A DNA stretch of 64,000 nt. Origin: JAPOXR01 sp963662395 (GTDB lineage Bacteria; Pseudomonadota; Alphaproteobacteria; Rhodobacterales; Rhodobacteraceae). Both the position numbers and the translations under genes were made by a program. The notes beneath the pieces were generated by a model. The model was not told where the DNA came from and searched no databases. It saw only the letters and a list, made by a program, of their open reading frames with translations. The DNA lies in NCBI GenBank assembly GCA_963662395.1, contig OY759511.1, positions 806,001-870,000 of the forward strand, in the 5' to 3' direction. Shown piece by piece: positions 1-9,721 of the stretch (positions are counted from its first letter, which is position 1; each line of letters starts with the position of its first letter).

Positions 1-1
1 C

Positions 2-466
2 CGGGTCGAAATCAAGGACCTGATGCCGCCGCCGGATATTACCGAGGCCATGGCGCGGCAGATGAAGGCCGAGCGGGACAAGCGCGCCGAAATCCTGCAG
101 GCCGACGGGGAGAAGCAGTCGGCGATCCTCCGGGCCGAGGGTCAGAAGGAATCGCAAATCCTGGAAGCGGAGGGCCGCCGGCAGGCAGCATTCCTCGACG
201 CACAGGCCCGCGAGCGCGAGGCCAGTGCCGAAGCCAAGGCGACCGATGTCGTCTCCGCGGCAATCGGCAGCGGAAATGTCCAGGCAGTCAATTACTTCAT
301 TGCCCAGAAATATACCGAGGCCCTGGGTCAGATCGCATCTTCGCCCAACACCAAGACGATCATGATGCCGCTGGAGGCCAGCAATGTCCTGGGGGCGGTT
401 GCCGGGATTGCCGAGTTGGCAGGGGAAGCAATCGAGCGCCGGAAGTCCGGGCGGACCAACGGGTAA
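2..466 (+). CDS. qmcA: QmcA-like SPFH/Band 7 protein, C-terminal part
   Basis: The reading frame is open from base 2, so the start lies outside the window. The visible 154 residues carry the end of an SPFH (stomatin/prohibitin/flotillin) protein: the conserved PPPDITEAM segment, a long charged alanine/glutamate-rich coiled coil (about residues 20-85), and a C-terminal part with IAQKYTEALGQIA and a helix ending in EAIERR. Family members are membrane-anchored scaffold proteins that oligomerise and organise membrane quality control. The stop codon overlaps the next start (TAATG), so it is translationally coupled to an NfeD protein, the usual partner of QmcA-type stomatins. The partnership supports the qmcA name; the exact subfamily is inferred. 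Confidence 0.85.
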   Translation, partial: RVEIKDLMPPPDITEAMARQMKAERDKRAEILQADGEKQSAILRAEGQKESQILEAEGRRQAAFLDAQAREREASAEAKATDVVSAAIGSGNVQAVNYFIAQKYTEALGQIASSPNTKTIMMPLEASNVLGAVAGIAELAGEAIERRKSGRTNG

Positions 467-918
467 TGCTGGAATTGCTGAACGGAGTTTCGCCGGTCTG
501 GTGGTTTGTCGCGGCGTTGGTCTTGGGCTGCCTGGAGTTGCTGACCGCCACCACCTACCTGTACTGGCCCGCCCTTGCCGCACTCGCGGTATCGGGAATC
601 CTGTTCGTCTATCCGGATCTGACCGGCAATCACCAGCTGGCGATTTTTGCCATATCGAGCATTGTCCTGTCCGTGGCAGCGGCGAGGCTGTGGCGAGGCA
701 GGGTCGGAAGGGTCGGACTGAATGAACCGGCGAAGAGGGCGATAGGCCAAGTCGCCGAAATCGTCGAGTTTTCCGGCATTCACGGCAAGGTGACCGTCGG
801 CGGCGTCCGCTGGCATGCCCGGTCCGAAACCGAACTCGACCTCGCCCCCGGCAGTTCGGTCAGGGTTACCGGCTCCGAGGGATCCACACTGCTCATCGAG
901 GCGGTGGACGGGAGATGA
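466..918 (+). CDS. NfeD family membrane protein
   Basis: 150 residues. Two or three hydrophobic segments occupy about residues 10-75 (WWFVAALVLGCLELL, LYWPALAALAVSGILF, LAIFAISSIVLSVAAA). A soluble C-terminal part (about 90-150) shows the OB-fold pattern of NfeD proteins: an IGQVAEIVE strand, then KVTVGGVRWHARSE and a final LLIEAVDGR. NfeD proteins pair with stomatin-like SPFH proteins in the membrane. The ATG overlaps the qmcA stop by one base, which fixes the start and indicates one transcript. The short, protease-free form is typical of the YbbK type. Length and order fit a complete gene. Confidence 0.85.
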   Translation: MLELLNGVSPVWWFVAALVLGCLELLTATTYLYWPALAALAVSGILFVYPDLTGNHQLAIFAISSIVLSVAAARLWRGRVGRVGLNEPAKRAIGQVAEIVEFSGIHGKVTVGGVRWHARSETELDLAPGSSVRVTGSEGSTLLIEAVDGR

Positions 919-1458
919 AGCCGCCGGCGAGGCGGCCGGAATTTCTCTTTCGACACCATGCGAATTCCGGAAGGCAGCGGGCAGGAAACGGAATCTGGGG
1001 CGCGTGTGGCAACTGCCAGTGCAAACCCCTTGACCGCGGCGGCAGTGTCATACTGACTTCAATCTTCGTGAATTCCGCAGCCGCGGCAACTCACGGAGGC
1101 GGTCTATCCATCGCCCACGGCACCCTTGCAATCGGCTTGCTCTCGACCGGCAGTCTGGTTCGTGCATTCGACCGTGCTGACAGGATGTTTGAAGGATTCT
1201 TCCATTTCTTGCCGCAGGAGTTGCATCAACACCGGCATCCGGCCTGTTTTCGATTGGCGCGACCAGGAAATCGCCGGCCAGGCAACCAGGGGCTGATAAC
1301 CTGGCCGGTGCTGGCCAAATGAATGACCAGAGGTCCCGCAACATGGGCGTTGGCGAAATTCCCGGTTTGCCCTCAGCCCATGTTACCGAGGAGCGGCAAA
1401 TTCCTGGTTCATTTCAGCTTTGCATCCACACTGTTCACACAAGGCAGGTTACCGATCG
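919..1458. other. Intergenic stretch without a supported gene
   Basis: About 540 bases between nfeD (+) and the end of the ABC operon (-). An ORF starting at 915 overlaps the nfeD stop, but its translation shows no motif or family resemblance and I do not call it. A 9-bp perfect inverted repeat (CCGGCCAGG at 1274-1282 pairing with CCTGGCCGG at 1300-1308) is the only structure I see. It lies between two convergent units and could act as a bidirectional terminator, though no T-run follows. Confidence 0.4.
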
Positions 1459-3285
1459 TCACGCAATTCGATCGAGTTCGTTCTCCAGCAGGAAGTGTCC
1501 GGCTGCAACTTCCCGGTATCGGGAAGGTGCGGGCACGTGGCCTGCAGGGTGGATCGGCGACGGGATGTCTCTCGCATCGATCTTCGTGTCCGCGATCCTG
1601 ATGTCCGGGTTCATTGCCGGTACCGCGGCGAGCAGCGTCCTCGTGTATCGGTGCTGCGGGTTCTCGAAGATGTCGGCACGCGGTCCCGTTTCGACGATCC
1701 GCCCCTGATACATGACCGCCACCCGGTGCGAGACGCGCTCGACCACCGCCATGTCGTGGCTGATGAAGAGATATGACAGGCCCAGCTCGGCCTGGAGTTC
1801 CATCATCAGGTTCAGGACCTGCGCCCGGATGGAGACATCCAGCGCCGAGACCGCTTCATCGGCGACAATGAATCCGGGATTCGATGCCAGCGCCCGGGCG
1901 ATGGCGACGCGTTGGCGCTGACCCCCGGAGAGTTCGCCGGGAAAGCGCCTCAGGAAGCTGCGCGGCATTCCGACCTGCCCGAAGAGGGATGCCACCCGAT
2001 CCTCGATCGCCGAGCCCCTTTCGAGTCCATGGTTGCGAATCGGCTCGGCAACCTGGTCGAGCAGCCGCATCTGCGGGTTCAGCGATCCGTACGGATCCTG
2101 GAATATCACCTGCATGTCCCGGCGCTGGTCCCGCATCTGCGAACGGGAGAGCGCCAGGATATCCCGGCCCTTGAAGGAAATTTCCCCGGAATCGGGCTCT
2201 TCCAGGCGCAGGATGCAGTTGCCCGTCGTCGACTTTCCGCTACCGGATTCGCCGACCAGGGACAGCGTTTCCCGACCGTGGACACGGAACGAGACGTCCT
2301 CGACCGCATGCACGTTGGCGATGATTCGCCCGAACAGGCCGCCGCGGACCGGAAATCTCCTGGTCAGGTTTCGCACATCCAGCAGGGTCTCGTCGGTGGG
2401 GCGGGCCTGTTCGGCTTCCCGGCTCCCGCCGCCGGCAATCCTCATCCGCCTCGGACCGTCGCTTCCGGCCATCCCGCCGATCCCGGGGACGGCCGACAGC
2501 AATGCGCGGGTGTATTGGTGGCGAGGATCCAGGAGGATCTGCCTGACTGGCCCCTCTTCGACAATATGGCCGCCATACATCACCACAACCCGATCCGCCA
2601 TCTGGGCCACAACCGCCATGTCATGGGTTATCAGCAGGACGGCAGTGCCGGACTCCCTGCGGAGCATTGCAATCAGTGCAAGGATCTCCGCCTGGACCGT
2701 CACATCCAGAGCCGTGGTCGGTTCATCTGCAATCAGCAGACGCGGCTCGCAGGCAAGCGCCATGGCTATGACAACGCGCTGACTCATTCCTCCGGACATC
2801 TCGTGGGGATATTGCTTCAGTCTCCTCTCGGGTTCTGGAATCCGGACCCTTCTGAGCAGTTCAAGTGACCGGATCTCGGCTTCATGTCCCGACAGTTTCC
2901 TGTGTATCTTCAGACCCTCCGACATCTGCCAGCCAATCGTATAGGACGGATTCAGCGCGATCATGGGTTCCTGAAAGATCATGCCGATTTCATTACCACG
3001 GATTTTCCGCATCTGGCGCTCACTGGCATTCCGCAGGTCAATGCTGGCCCCGTTGCGGCATACGAATTCCAGGCTGCCATCGGTGACACGACCGGCGGTA
3101 AACTTGGTCAGCTGCATCAGTGTGTGGGATGTCACCGATTTTCCCGAACCCGACTCTCCCACGACTCCCAGGATTTCTCCTGGCCAAATCTGGAATCCGA
3201 CATCGCTGACCGCGACAACCGAACCAGCCTTCGACGGAAACTCGACTCGCAGTGACTCGATCGATATGACGGGTAATTCACTCAA
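1459..3285 (-). CDS. Fused two-domain ABC transporter ATPase, peptide/opine type
   Basis: 608 residues from a TTG start that overlaps the upstream permease stop (TTGA). The longer open frame further upstream only shadows the permease, so I start here. Two complete nucleotide-binding domains in tandem: domain 1 with Walker A GESGSGKS (about 43-50), signature MSGGMSQRV and Walker B LLIADEPTTALDV; domain 2 with GESGSGKST (about residue 365), LSGGQRQRV and FIVADEAVSALDV. Each ends with the oligopeptide-family C-terminal segment (VYGGHIVEEGP, MYQGRIVETGP). This equals a DppD-DppF (GsiA-like) fusion that powers uptake by the two permeases encoded directly upstream. It is the last gene of the operon. 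Substrate unknown; peptides are the family default. Confidence 0.88.
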   Translation of the reverse strand: MSELPVISIESLRVEFPSKAGSVVAVSDVGFQIWPGEILGVVGESGSGKSVTSHTLMQLTKFTAGRVTDGSLEFVCRNGASIDLRNASERQMRKIRGNEIGMIFQEPMIALNPSYTIGWQMSEGLKIHRKLSGHEAEIRSLELLRRVRIPEPERRLKQYPHEMSGGMSQRVVIAMALACEPRLLIADEPTTALDVTVQAEILALIAMLRRESGTAVLLITHDMAVVAQMADRVVVMYGGHIVEEGPVRQILLDPRHQYTRALLSAVPGIGGMAGSDGPRRMRIAGGGSREAEQARPTDETLLDVRNLTRRFPVRGGLFGRIIANVHAVEDVSFRVHGRETLSLVGESGSGKSTTGNCILRLEEPDSGEISFKGRDILALSRSQMRDQRRDMQVIFQDPYGSLNPQMRLLDQVAEPIRNHGLERGSAIEDRVASLFGQVGMPRSFLRRFPGELSGGQRQRVAIARALASNPGFIVADEAVSALDVSIRAQVLNLMMELQAELGLSYLFISHDMAVVERVSHRVAVMYQGRIVETGPRADIFENPQHRYTRTLLAAVPAMNPDIRIADTKIDARDIPSPIHPAGHVPAPSRYREVAAGHFLLENELDRIA

Positions 3286-4220
3286 CGTTGCTGCTTTCTG
3301 GAAAACCAGCGCCAACGCTGGACAGGATCGGTCACGGCCCTGGCCCAGTTCGCAACCAGGTTGAGACTGAGCGCGGTCAGAAAGATCGCAAGGCCGGGGA
3401 AGGTGACAAGCCACCAGGCAGAACGAATGTGTTCCCGGCCATCGGCGATCATCAGCCCCCAGGATGGATCCGGCGGTTGAACGCCGAATCCGAGAAAGCT
3501 GAGCGATGCTTCCGACAGGATGAGTATGGCTATTTCGAGCGTGAACAGGACAATGACCGGAGCCACGACGTTCGGAAGAATGTGCCTGAATACGATGCGC
3601 AGTCCGGGCGCTCCCAATGCCTTGGCGGCCTTGACGTAGGTCGCCGATCTGGCATCGAGGGCCAACCCCCTGGACAATCGGCAGAACACCATCCAGTGAA
3701 GGACGGAAAAGACCAGGATCAGATTGACGTATCCACCTCCCAGAACGAACAGCACGAAGAGGGCAACCAGCAGTGACGGCAGGGACAGCATTCCGTCCAC
3801 GAGGCGCATGACGATGTCCTCGTAGAGGCCCCCGTAATAGCCGGCCGTCAATCCGGTAACGACCCCGACGAAACACGACACGATCGCACCGATCATGCCG
3901 ACGGAAACTGAAACACGGGCGCCGTAGATCAACCTGGAGAAGAGATCCCGTCCAAGTTCATCCGTACCAAGAAGGTGGAAGGCGCCCTTGGAGCCGGTCG
4001 TGCCGGGTGGCAACAGCCTGTCGCGCAGGTTGAGACCGATTGGCTGGTGGGGTGCAAGGAACTCGGCTCCAACGGTAAACACTGCCAGCATGGCCAGGTA
4101 TACGAATGCCAGTAGCGTTACCTTGTCTCGGAAGATCGCCCCGACATAGTCTTCCGTCGAAATTCCGGCATCGCGACCATCCACGATCTCGTCACCCGGG
4201 ACTATGGGCTGAGACGCCAT
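3282..4220 (-). CDS. ABC transporter permease, DppC-like
   Basis: 312 residues from ATG at 4220, four bases after the upstream permease stop. A TTG start at 4256 would add 12 residues and overlap that gene; I judge it less likely. There is a long N-terminal cytoplasmic/first-TM segment (VTLLAFVYLAMLAVFTVGAEFLAP), the DppC/OppC N-terminal extension motif with GTDELGRDLFSRLIYGARVSV, then the EAA-loop region (KAAKALGAPGLRIVFRHILPNVVAP) and a final membrane part with LGFGVQPPDPSWG, a classic OppC/DppC hallmark. It forms the heterodimeric channel with the neighbouring DppB-like protein. The gene overlaps the ATPase start by four bases. Confidence 0.9.
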   Translation of the reverse strand: MASQPIVPGDEIVDGRDAGISTEDYVGAIFRDKVTLLAFVYLAMLAVFTVGAEFLAPHQPIGLNLRDRLLPPGTTGSKGAFHLLGTDELGRDLFSRLIYGARVSVSVGMIGAIVSCFVGVVTGLTAGYYGGLYEDIVMRLVDGMLSLPSLLVALFVLFVLGGGYVNLILVFSVLHWMVFCRLSRGLALDARSATYVKAAKALGAPGLRIVFRHILPNVVAPVIVLFTLEIAILILSEASLSFLGFGVQPPDPSWGLMIADGREHIRSAWWLVTFPGLAIFLTALSLNLVANWARAVTDPVQRWRWFSRKQQR

Positions 4221-4224
4221 CTTC

Positions 4225-5181
4225 TCAGTTGCCCAGCTTGATTCGGGGATTGGCAAGCCGGTAGCACAGGTCGACGAGCAGATTGACCAGAATCACGAGA
4301 GCGGCCACTACCGCGATGGATGCCTGAATCAGCGGAAGATCGCTCCGGGAAAGCGAGTCTATGATCAGAAGCCCGATCCCGGGCCATGCAAAGATCTTCT
4401 CGACCAGAATAGCGCCTGTCAGGAGGGCGGAAAGTTCGTCCCCGATCATGGTAATGATGGGAACAGCGGCGTTCCTGAGGGCATGAAGGAACACGACGCG
4501 ACCTTCCTGGACACCCTTGGCTCTTGCCGTGACGATGTAGGGTTTGGCCAGCTCGTCAAGCATGGCACTGCGTGCTATCTGGGCGATGCGACCGATCGGG
4601 CGAGCCGCGAGAGTAAGCGCCGGAAGCAGTGCATGCGAAAATCCGCCGTATCCGCCGGTGGGCAGCCAGCCGAGATGGACCGCAAAAAACACGATCAGCA
4701 TCAGGCCAAGCCAGAACTGGACGATTGAAACCCCGGCGAGAGCAATAACGGTCACGATTCTGTCTGCGATCGAACGAGGCTTCGCTGCAGCGACCACACC
4801 CATCAGGACTCCTGCAGGCACTGCGAAACCCATCGCGACAGCCGCAAGCAGAAAAGTCGCAGGCAACCTGTCGAGCACGATGTCCATTACGGGTTGACCG
4901 ATCTCGTCCAGATTCTCGGACGGAAGGACGGAAAACCCGAAGCGGTAACTTACACCGAAATCACCCTGCAGCAGGTTCCCGATGTATCGAATGTACTGAA
5001 GCCAAAGGGGATCATCGAGACCGGCAGCGCGGCGCAGTTTCTCCAGCGCGACGTCACTGGCACCGGGACCCAGCATGTTCAGCGCAGGATCCCCGATCAT
5101 CCGCCCCGCGATGAACACAAAACTGACTGTCAGGAGAAGCAGCAGAAGTGAATTCGCTGTTCTCCTGACAAGATACACCAT
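4225..5181 (-). CDS. ABC transporter permease, DppB-like
   Basis: 318 residues, ATG start. It shows the DppB/OppB pattern: an N-terminal TM helix (LLLLLLTVSFVFIAG), the R-x-GLDDPLWLQYIRYIGNLLQGDFG stretch typical of the family, and an EAA loop (TARAKGVQEGRVVFLHALRNAAVP), followed by FAWPGIGLLIIDSLSRSDLP, the conserved end of the permease domain. It is the inner-membrane partner of the DppC-like protein. It is separated from the binding-protein gene by 97 bases containing two hairpins, which may lower permease expression relative to the binding protein. Confidence 0.9.
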   Translation of the reverse strand: MVYLVRRTANSLLLLLLTVSFVFIAGRMIGDPALNMLGPGASDVALEKLRRAAGLDDPLWLQYIRYIGNLLQGDFGVSYRFGFSVLPSENLDEIGQPVMDIVLDRLPATFLLAAVAMGFAVPAGVLMGVVAAAKPRSIADRIVTVIALAGVSIVQFWLGLMLIVFFAVHLGWLPTGGYGGFSHALLPALTLAARPIGRIAQIARSAMLDELAKPYIVTARAKGVQEGRVVFLHALRNAAVPIITMIGDELSALLTGAILVEKIFAWPGIGLLIIDSLSRSDLPLIQASIAVVAALVILVNLLVDLCYRLANPRIKLGN

Positions 5182-5211
5182 TCGGAATACGTCCGTTTCT
5201 CAGGATCATGG

Positions 5212-5271
5212 GGCAGGCTATCGCACCACCATGGTTTCAGCCTGCCTCTTTCGGTGACGCAATCTGCGTCA
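5212..5271 (-). promoter_or_regulatory. Two intercistronic hairpins between binding protein and permease
   Basis: Read on the operon strand after the binding-protein stop, the first hairpin is TGACGCA-GAT-TGCGTCA (5255-5271, seven perfect pairs, three-base loop). The second is GGCAGGCT/AGCCTGCC (5239-5246 with 5212-5219, eight pairs, 19-base loop). Neither is followed by a T-run. Such structures behind solute-binding-protein genes usually stabilise the upstream mRNA segment and partly attenuate the permease genes, giving excess binding protein. The role here is inferred from position. Confidence 0.5.
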
Positions 5272-5278
5272 GTGACTT

Positions 5279-6883
5279 CTACTCAACCGGCTTGATATAG
5301 ACCGCCTGAATTCTGTGATCCGTGCCAAATGTGAACTCCAGCCCGTTTTCAACAAGGTGACCGCGGTCCAGCAGTGCCAATGGGACGATCAGGTGCCGAT
5401 CATGAACATACTTCACGAGTTCCTTCATGCGCTCTGCCCTTTCCTCGCCAAAGCTGGCCAGCGCTTCGAACAGTTTGCCATCAAACTCTTCGTCGCAATA
5501 CACCGAAGATCTCGACGGACCTGTCGGATCGTCGATATTCGGGCACGCATAGTTCGACAGTAACAGCAACCCGTAGTCTCCCGACGGATTCTGTTTCACA
5601 TGGACCTGCATCATCTGACGGCCGGGCTCGTTCGAATATCCGGTGATGCGCACCCTGGGATTGAATTCCGCCGGAGTCTGCACCTTGATGTCGGTTTCGA
5701 CATTGGCAATTCCGAGCATCGCACCGATCGCCTCGACGATCGGCTTGATTCGCGGAGTCGTATCACGTCCCACGATCTCGATATTCAATCCATCAACGTC
5801 CACGCCGTCCGCCTTCGCCTCGGCCAGCAGCGCCATCGCGCGCTCCGGGTCGTAGGCATAAGGCTGCAGCGCATCATTGAATCCAATCGTTCCCCTGGGG
5901 CCGAGTTGGCCCGGCGGAACGGACGCCATACCGTAAAGATCGACTATTCCTGCTATATCGATCGCGGCAAAGATCGCTTCGCGTATACGCGGGTCAGCCA
6001 GACGTTCATCTGCATGCAGCGAATGGTCAAGGCGTCCATAGAGGTAAGTCGTCGAGGGGCCGGTTACGCAATGGTAACCATCTGCATCGGCTGCCCTTGC
6101 ACACTCGTCTGCAGTCGGGAACATCGCAAGCTGGGCTTCCCCACTCTGAACCATTGCTGTCCTTGCTGCGTCCTCTGATCGAAACACGAATTGAATACCT
6201 GTAAACTCCGGCCTGGATGTACCGTAGGCGTCGTCAGCGCTCAGTCCCCACCAGTCCGGGTTGTACTCCGCTGACCAATACTGGCCATGCTTCCATTCGA
6301 CGAATGAATAGGGACCGGTTCCGATCGGTGTATCGAAGTGTCTTGCGGGTTCCTCCGCCAACTGCGTCGGCGAGGATATGCCATTCAGCGACATCCGGAA
6401 TTCAAGCAGAGGATCCGGCTCACTGGATCGAACTTCCACGGTTGAAGCGTCGATTGCAACCGCGGTTATTGCGCCGGGTCCGGCATATTCCTGAATGGTA
6501 AACGCATTCTCGGTACTCCAGACCCAGTTGATCGACTCCGCAACCGCCTCGGATGTCATGTCCGTTCCGTCGTGGAATTTCACGCCCTCGCGAATCGTGA
6601 ATCGAAGCGTGCTTCCATCCACGCGATCCCAACCGGTTGCCAGTATCGGAATGAAGTCACCCGAGACCGGGTCGACCGCGATCAGTGTCTCCAGTACGTT
6701 CCGGAGGCCAGGCGCATTGATTTCCTTGTACGCGCCCTGGGCCGCCAGGTCTTGCGGTTCCTGGTTGACTGCGACTACCAACGACCCTTTCATCGGTTCT
6801 GCGAGCAGCGAGCCCGTCACGAAAGTGGCTGCAATGATGGTGGACACGGCCACGCATCTGTTTCTTGTTGTCAGATATTTCAT
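5279..6883 (-). CDS. ABC transporter substrate-binding protein, family 5
   Basis: 534 residues. The ATG at 6883 has an AGGAGG five bases upstream; the TTG one codon earlier is less likely. The N-terminus MKYLTTRNRCVAVSTIIAATFVTGSLLAEP is a Sec signal peptide (cleavage likely near LLA-EP). The mature protein shows the SBP_bac_5 pattern: LETLIAVDPVSGDFIPILATGWDRVDGSTLRFTIREGVKFHDGTDMTSEAV near the front, a middle ADPRIREAIFAAIDIAGI segment, and the late VPLALLDRGHLV region. Periplasmic receptor for peptides, opines or nickel; the exact ligand cannot be read. It heads a four-gene uptake operon. Confidence 0.9.
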   Translation of the reverse strand: MKYLTTRNRCVAVSTIIAATFVTGSLLAEPMKGSLVVAVNQEPQDLAAQGAYKEINAPGLRNVLETLIAVDPVSGDFIPILATGWDRVDGSTLRFTIREGVKFHDGTDMTSEAVAESINWVWSTENAFTIQEYAGPGAITAVAIDASTVEVRSSEPDPLLEFRMSLNGISSPTQLAEEPARHFDTPIGTGPYSFVEWKHGQYWSAEYNPDWWGLSADDAYGTSRPEFTGIQFVFRSEDAARTAMVQSGEAQLAMFPTADECARAADADGYHCVTGPSTTYLYGRLDHSLHADERLADPRIREAIFAAIDIAGIVDLYGMASVPPGQLGPRGTIGFNDALQPYAYDPERAMALLAEAKADGVDVDGLNIEIVGRDTTPRIKPIVEAIGAMLGIANVETDIKVQTPAEFNPRVRITGYSNEPGRQMMQVHVKQNPSGDYGLLLLSNYACPNIDDPTGPSRSSVYCDEEFDGKLFEALASFGEERAERMKELVKYVHDRHLIVPLALLDRGHLVENGLEFTFGTDHRIQAVYIKPVE

Positions 6884-7142
6884 CAACTCCTCCTTTTTGA
6901 CGATTACGGCAGTAAATCAGTCGTCATGGCCCAGAGTCAAATTCATGTGGAACTCGGGGTGCATCCCATTTTCTTTGGTCTGACATCTTTTCTGTATCAT
7001 CCCCGGCCAATTCCGGGATCGCTTGCCAGCTTTGCACACCGGCGGCTTTCCGGTAGGTCTGCCGGTGCCGGTTCGACCCACAATGGCCCGGGAACAGGGC
7101 CGGCGGCGCCCGGCGGGCAGTCTGAGTGCAGGGGTTTCGATC

Positions 7143-7371
7143 ATGGCGGGAAAGACAGATGCTCCGGCGATTCCACCGGAGATGGCCGCGGCCCTGGAAA
7201 AAGTCGACGCGGCCGGAGGTGCAAAAGGCAAGGTGCTGCGACAGGCGCGTGCGGGCGGCGGCTTCACCGAGTACCAGCAGGAAGGCGGCAAGGTGCAGCG
7301 GCGCGAGGTTGATCTGGCAACGGACCCGGCGGGAGCATTCGACAGCCGGCCGGCAGCGGTTCGGGCGGATC
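7143..7371 (+). pseudogene. Possible small protein gene truncated by IS110 remnant
   Basis: An open frame starting MAGKTDAPAIPPEMAAALEKV runs about 75 residues with a natural amino-acid mix (GGAKGKVLRQARAGGG, FTEYQQEGGKVQRREVDL), then enters IS110-like sequence near 7372 and loses coherence. I do not recognise a family. It has no convincing ribosome-binding site (GAGTGCAGGGG about 10 bases upstream is weak). It may be the start of a host gene cut by the insertion, or chance. Confidence 0.25.
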
Positions 7372-7795
7372 ACCAGGATGGGACAGCGGGATTTCGGGCA
7401 ACTGCCGGTTCTCGGTACAACCGCGGTGCTCCGGAACCGGCGCCAATCCGATCTGCAGAATGATCGCCGGCTCCGCAGGATGATATCCGGGAAGCCGCCG
7501 AAGTTGGTGGCGATGGCGAACAGGATGGCGCGCATGATCCGGGCGCTGTCGGTGAAGAACGAGGATTTCCGGGCACCGGCGGCGTGACTGCCGGAACGGA
7601 ATACCGGGCCCTGCGGATACGGCCTTGAATGAAGGCGTGATGATCTGCGGATGAGCCCGGCCCGAGCGGTGAGGACGACACACGACACAGGGGCAAGGGT
7701 CATTGAAGACGGGGTCGGAAAAACCGGTAACGCACGCAGGGCTTCGAGCCCGCTCAAGCGATCCGGATCCGATCCGCGAACACCATATGACGCAC
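7372..7795 (+). mobile_element. IS110-family remnant, transposase C-terminus and right end
   Basis: The plus frame ending at 7587 reads QRDFGQLPVLGTTAVLR then RMISGKPPKLVAMANRMARMIRALSV, the C-terminal signature of IS110-family (DEDD) transposases, with small deletions. The following noncoding 200 bases match the sequence after a second IS110 C-terminus at 60188-60565, up to a shared CGAACACCATATG, which marks the likely right end. The N-terminal catalytic half is absent. Dead element. Confidence 0.75.
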
Positions 7796-7919
7796 CTTCG
7801 GTGCTAACCGCCGATCAACTATCTGATTTTACATACATTTATTCTCCCGTATCCCGAGCCGGAAGCAGCCATTCGGCCCCATTCCGGCGCACCAGTGCAA
7901 CTGATTCGGGAGAGAATCA

Positions 7920-8990
7920 ATGGCAAATCGTCATCTGACACAGCGTCGAATCGACAGCTTCAGGCCCGGCAGATCCGTCCGCGAATTCCGTGACACCGAC
8001 TTGCAGGGCTTCGGCATCTGGTGCCTGTCGACCGGGCGCAAGCAGTTCTTCATTCACACCCGGCAGGATGGGAAATGGATATGGAAGACCATCGGCGATG
8101 CCGCCATGATGCCTCTGGTCGAGGCCCGGGCCCTCGCCCGGCCGCATCTGGCGGAATTTCGGGGTGGCGAGCCATCCTGCGGTGATGATGGAAAGGCAGA
8201 TACCGCGTTCGAGGAGGTCGCGGACGCGGTGTTCTGCCGTCATGCCCTTCTGCAGAAACCGGGCACGCTCGAGGTCAATCACCGGTATCTGAAGAACCAG
8301 ATCCTTCCCCGGTTTCGGGGACAATCGATCGGCGACATTTCAAACCGGGATGTCCGGCAATGGTTCGCGTCTCTTCATGCGACCCCGGCGGCGGCCGACC
8401 GGGCTGCACCGATCCTGTCGGTGATCATGCGGGAGGCCGAATTCCTCGGTTGCCGCCTTGAGGGCAGCAACTCGTGCCGGAACATCCGGCGCTACCGGCG
8501 GCGCGGGGCTGGCACGCTATGAGGGCCATGTCCTGGCCGGCGCCGTCAGGCTGCTGCTGACCGGGTGCCGGAGGAGCGAGATCACGGCCCTGCAATGGCA
8601 GGATTATCGCCATGGCCATCTCTTCCTGCGTGACGGGAAGACCGGACCCAGGACCGTCCGGCTCTCCTCGGTCGCCCGCACCGTACTCGGCGGCCTGCCG
8701 CGGACCGGCATGTGGGTCTTCCCGGGCAGGAATGGCGGGCCGGCACGGGGGCTCGGTCGCTTCTGGCGGGGCATGCGCGCCGAGGCCGGTCTCGAGGATG
8801 TCCGTCTTCATGATCTCAGGCACAATTACGCGAGTCTGGCACTGCAATCCGGCGAGACCATTCTCACCATCGGGCGGCCCTGGGTCACCGACGCCCGGAG
8901 ACGACGCTCAGATACATCCATCTTGCCGATGACATGGTCCGCAGTGCCGCCGAGGCCGTGGCCCCGGTTCTCGGCGGGAGGGCACCGAAT
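7920..8990 (+). pseudogene. Tyrosine recombinase (phage-type integrase), frameshifted
   Basis: The ATG at 7920 follows GGGAGAG. The frame gives an integrase N-terminal DUF4102-like domain (TDLQGFGIWCLSTGRKQFF) and SAM-like core-binding region (LEVNHRYLKNQILPRFRGQSIGDI). The frame changes near 8500 to RLLLTGCRRSEITALQW (Arg I region) and VRLHDLRHNYASLA (H-x-x-R box). A further shift near 8880 leads to the catalytic-tyrosine region (a remnant of TTLRYIHLADDMVR spread over two frames). About 40 residues between the N-terminal and catalytic halves are missing. Non-functional integrase, probably of a lost genomic island. Confidence 0.8.
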
Positions 8991-8993
8991 TCC

Positions 8994-9620
8994 GGACCCG
9001 GCATTCCGTGGAGGCCCGTCTTCGCGCCCAGCTGCTGCCGGCATTCGGCCCCCTGCCGCTCGACCGGATCACGCCGGCCGGCGTCGATGCCTGGTTCGGC
9101 CGCTACAGCACCGCCGCGCCGGGCAACGCAAACAAGGCGTTGGCGATTCTCCGGCAGATACTGAACCATGCCGTCGCCGGTGGCCACATTGCATTGAACC
9201 CTGCCCGGCAGACGCCGATGAATTCGAGGCCCCGTCTCACCCGGTTCCTGTCGGCCGAGGAGATCGTCCGTCTGCTCGGGGTCCTCGATCAGTGTGTCGC
9301 CGAGCGACCTGCCCGGGCGAGGCAGGCCGACATCATCCGCCTGCTGCTGACGGGATGCAGGAAGAGCGAGGTCATGACCCTGCAGTGGTCCGAGGTCGAC
9401 GGCGAGACGCTCCGGCTCTCCGACAGCAAGACCGGATCACGAACGGTGTATCTGAGCGCGGAGGCACGCGCCGTCATCGACCCGCAGCCCGGGGACAAGG
9501 GACAATTCGTGTTTCCCTCTCCCTTGGGCCCGGCGCGGCCGCTGCGTGATGTAACTCTGTGGAGCCTGGCCCGGGAGTGTGCCTGTCTGCCAGGCGTCCG
9601 CCTTCATGATCTTCGCCATG
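8994..9620 (+). pseudogene. Second tyrosine recombinase, truncated by the RIT element
   Basis: It lacks the N-terminal domain and starts inside the core-binding region (VEARLRAQLLPAFGPLPLDRITPAGVDAWF). It continues through RLLLTGCRKSEVMTLQWSEV and SKTGSRTVYLS to RLHDLRHD, where the sequence is cut at 9620 by the left 101-bp terminal repeat of the RIT element. The catalytic tyrosine segment is not found on the far side. It resembles the first integrase (7920-8990) and may be a tandem copy. Confidence 0.8.
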
Positions 9621-9721
9621 ATTCCGGACTCCCGTCTATTCCGGATTCTTCCCGACCCTCGAGAAGACGTCCTGCAATTCGGCAGATCGGGCACGATCCG
9701 CGGATCGCGTTTCCGGAATGA
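9621..9721 (+). repeat. Left 101-bp terminal inverted repeat of the RIT element
   Basis: Matches the reverse complement of 14961-15061 with only a few differences over the full 101 bases, including GGATTCTTCCCGACCCTCGA and CAATTCGGCAGATCGGGCAC. Equal length and opposite orientation at the two edges of the recombinase block identify it as a terminal repeat. Confidence 0.85.

Noticed and set aside
915..1322. ORF starting at the nfeD stop (ATGA overlap)
   Set aside because: Attractive position, but the translation is low in conserved features, rich in Arg/Pro/His as in chance GC-rich frames, and matches nothing I know.
3286..3876. N-terminal extension of the fused ABC ATPase
   Set aside because: The open frame upstream of 3285 has no family match and runs antiparallel in frame-shadow of the permease gene; the TTG overlapping the permease stop gives the normal family start.
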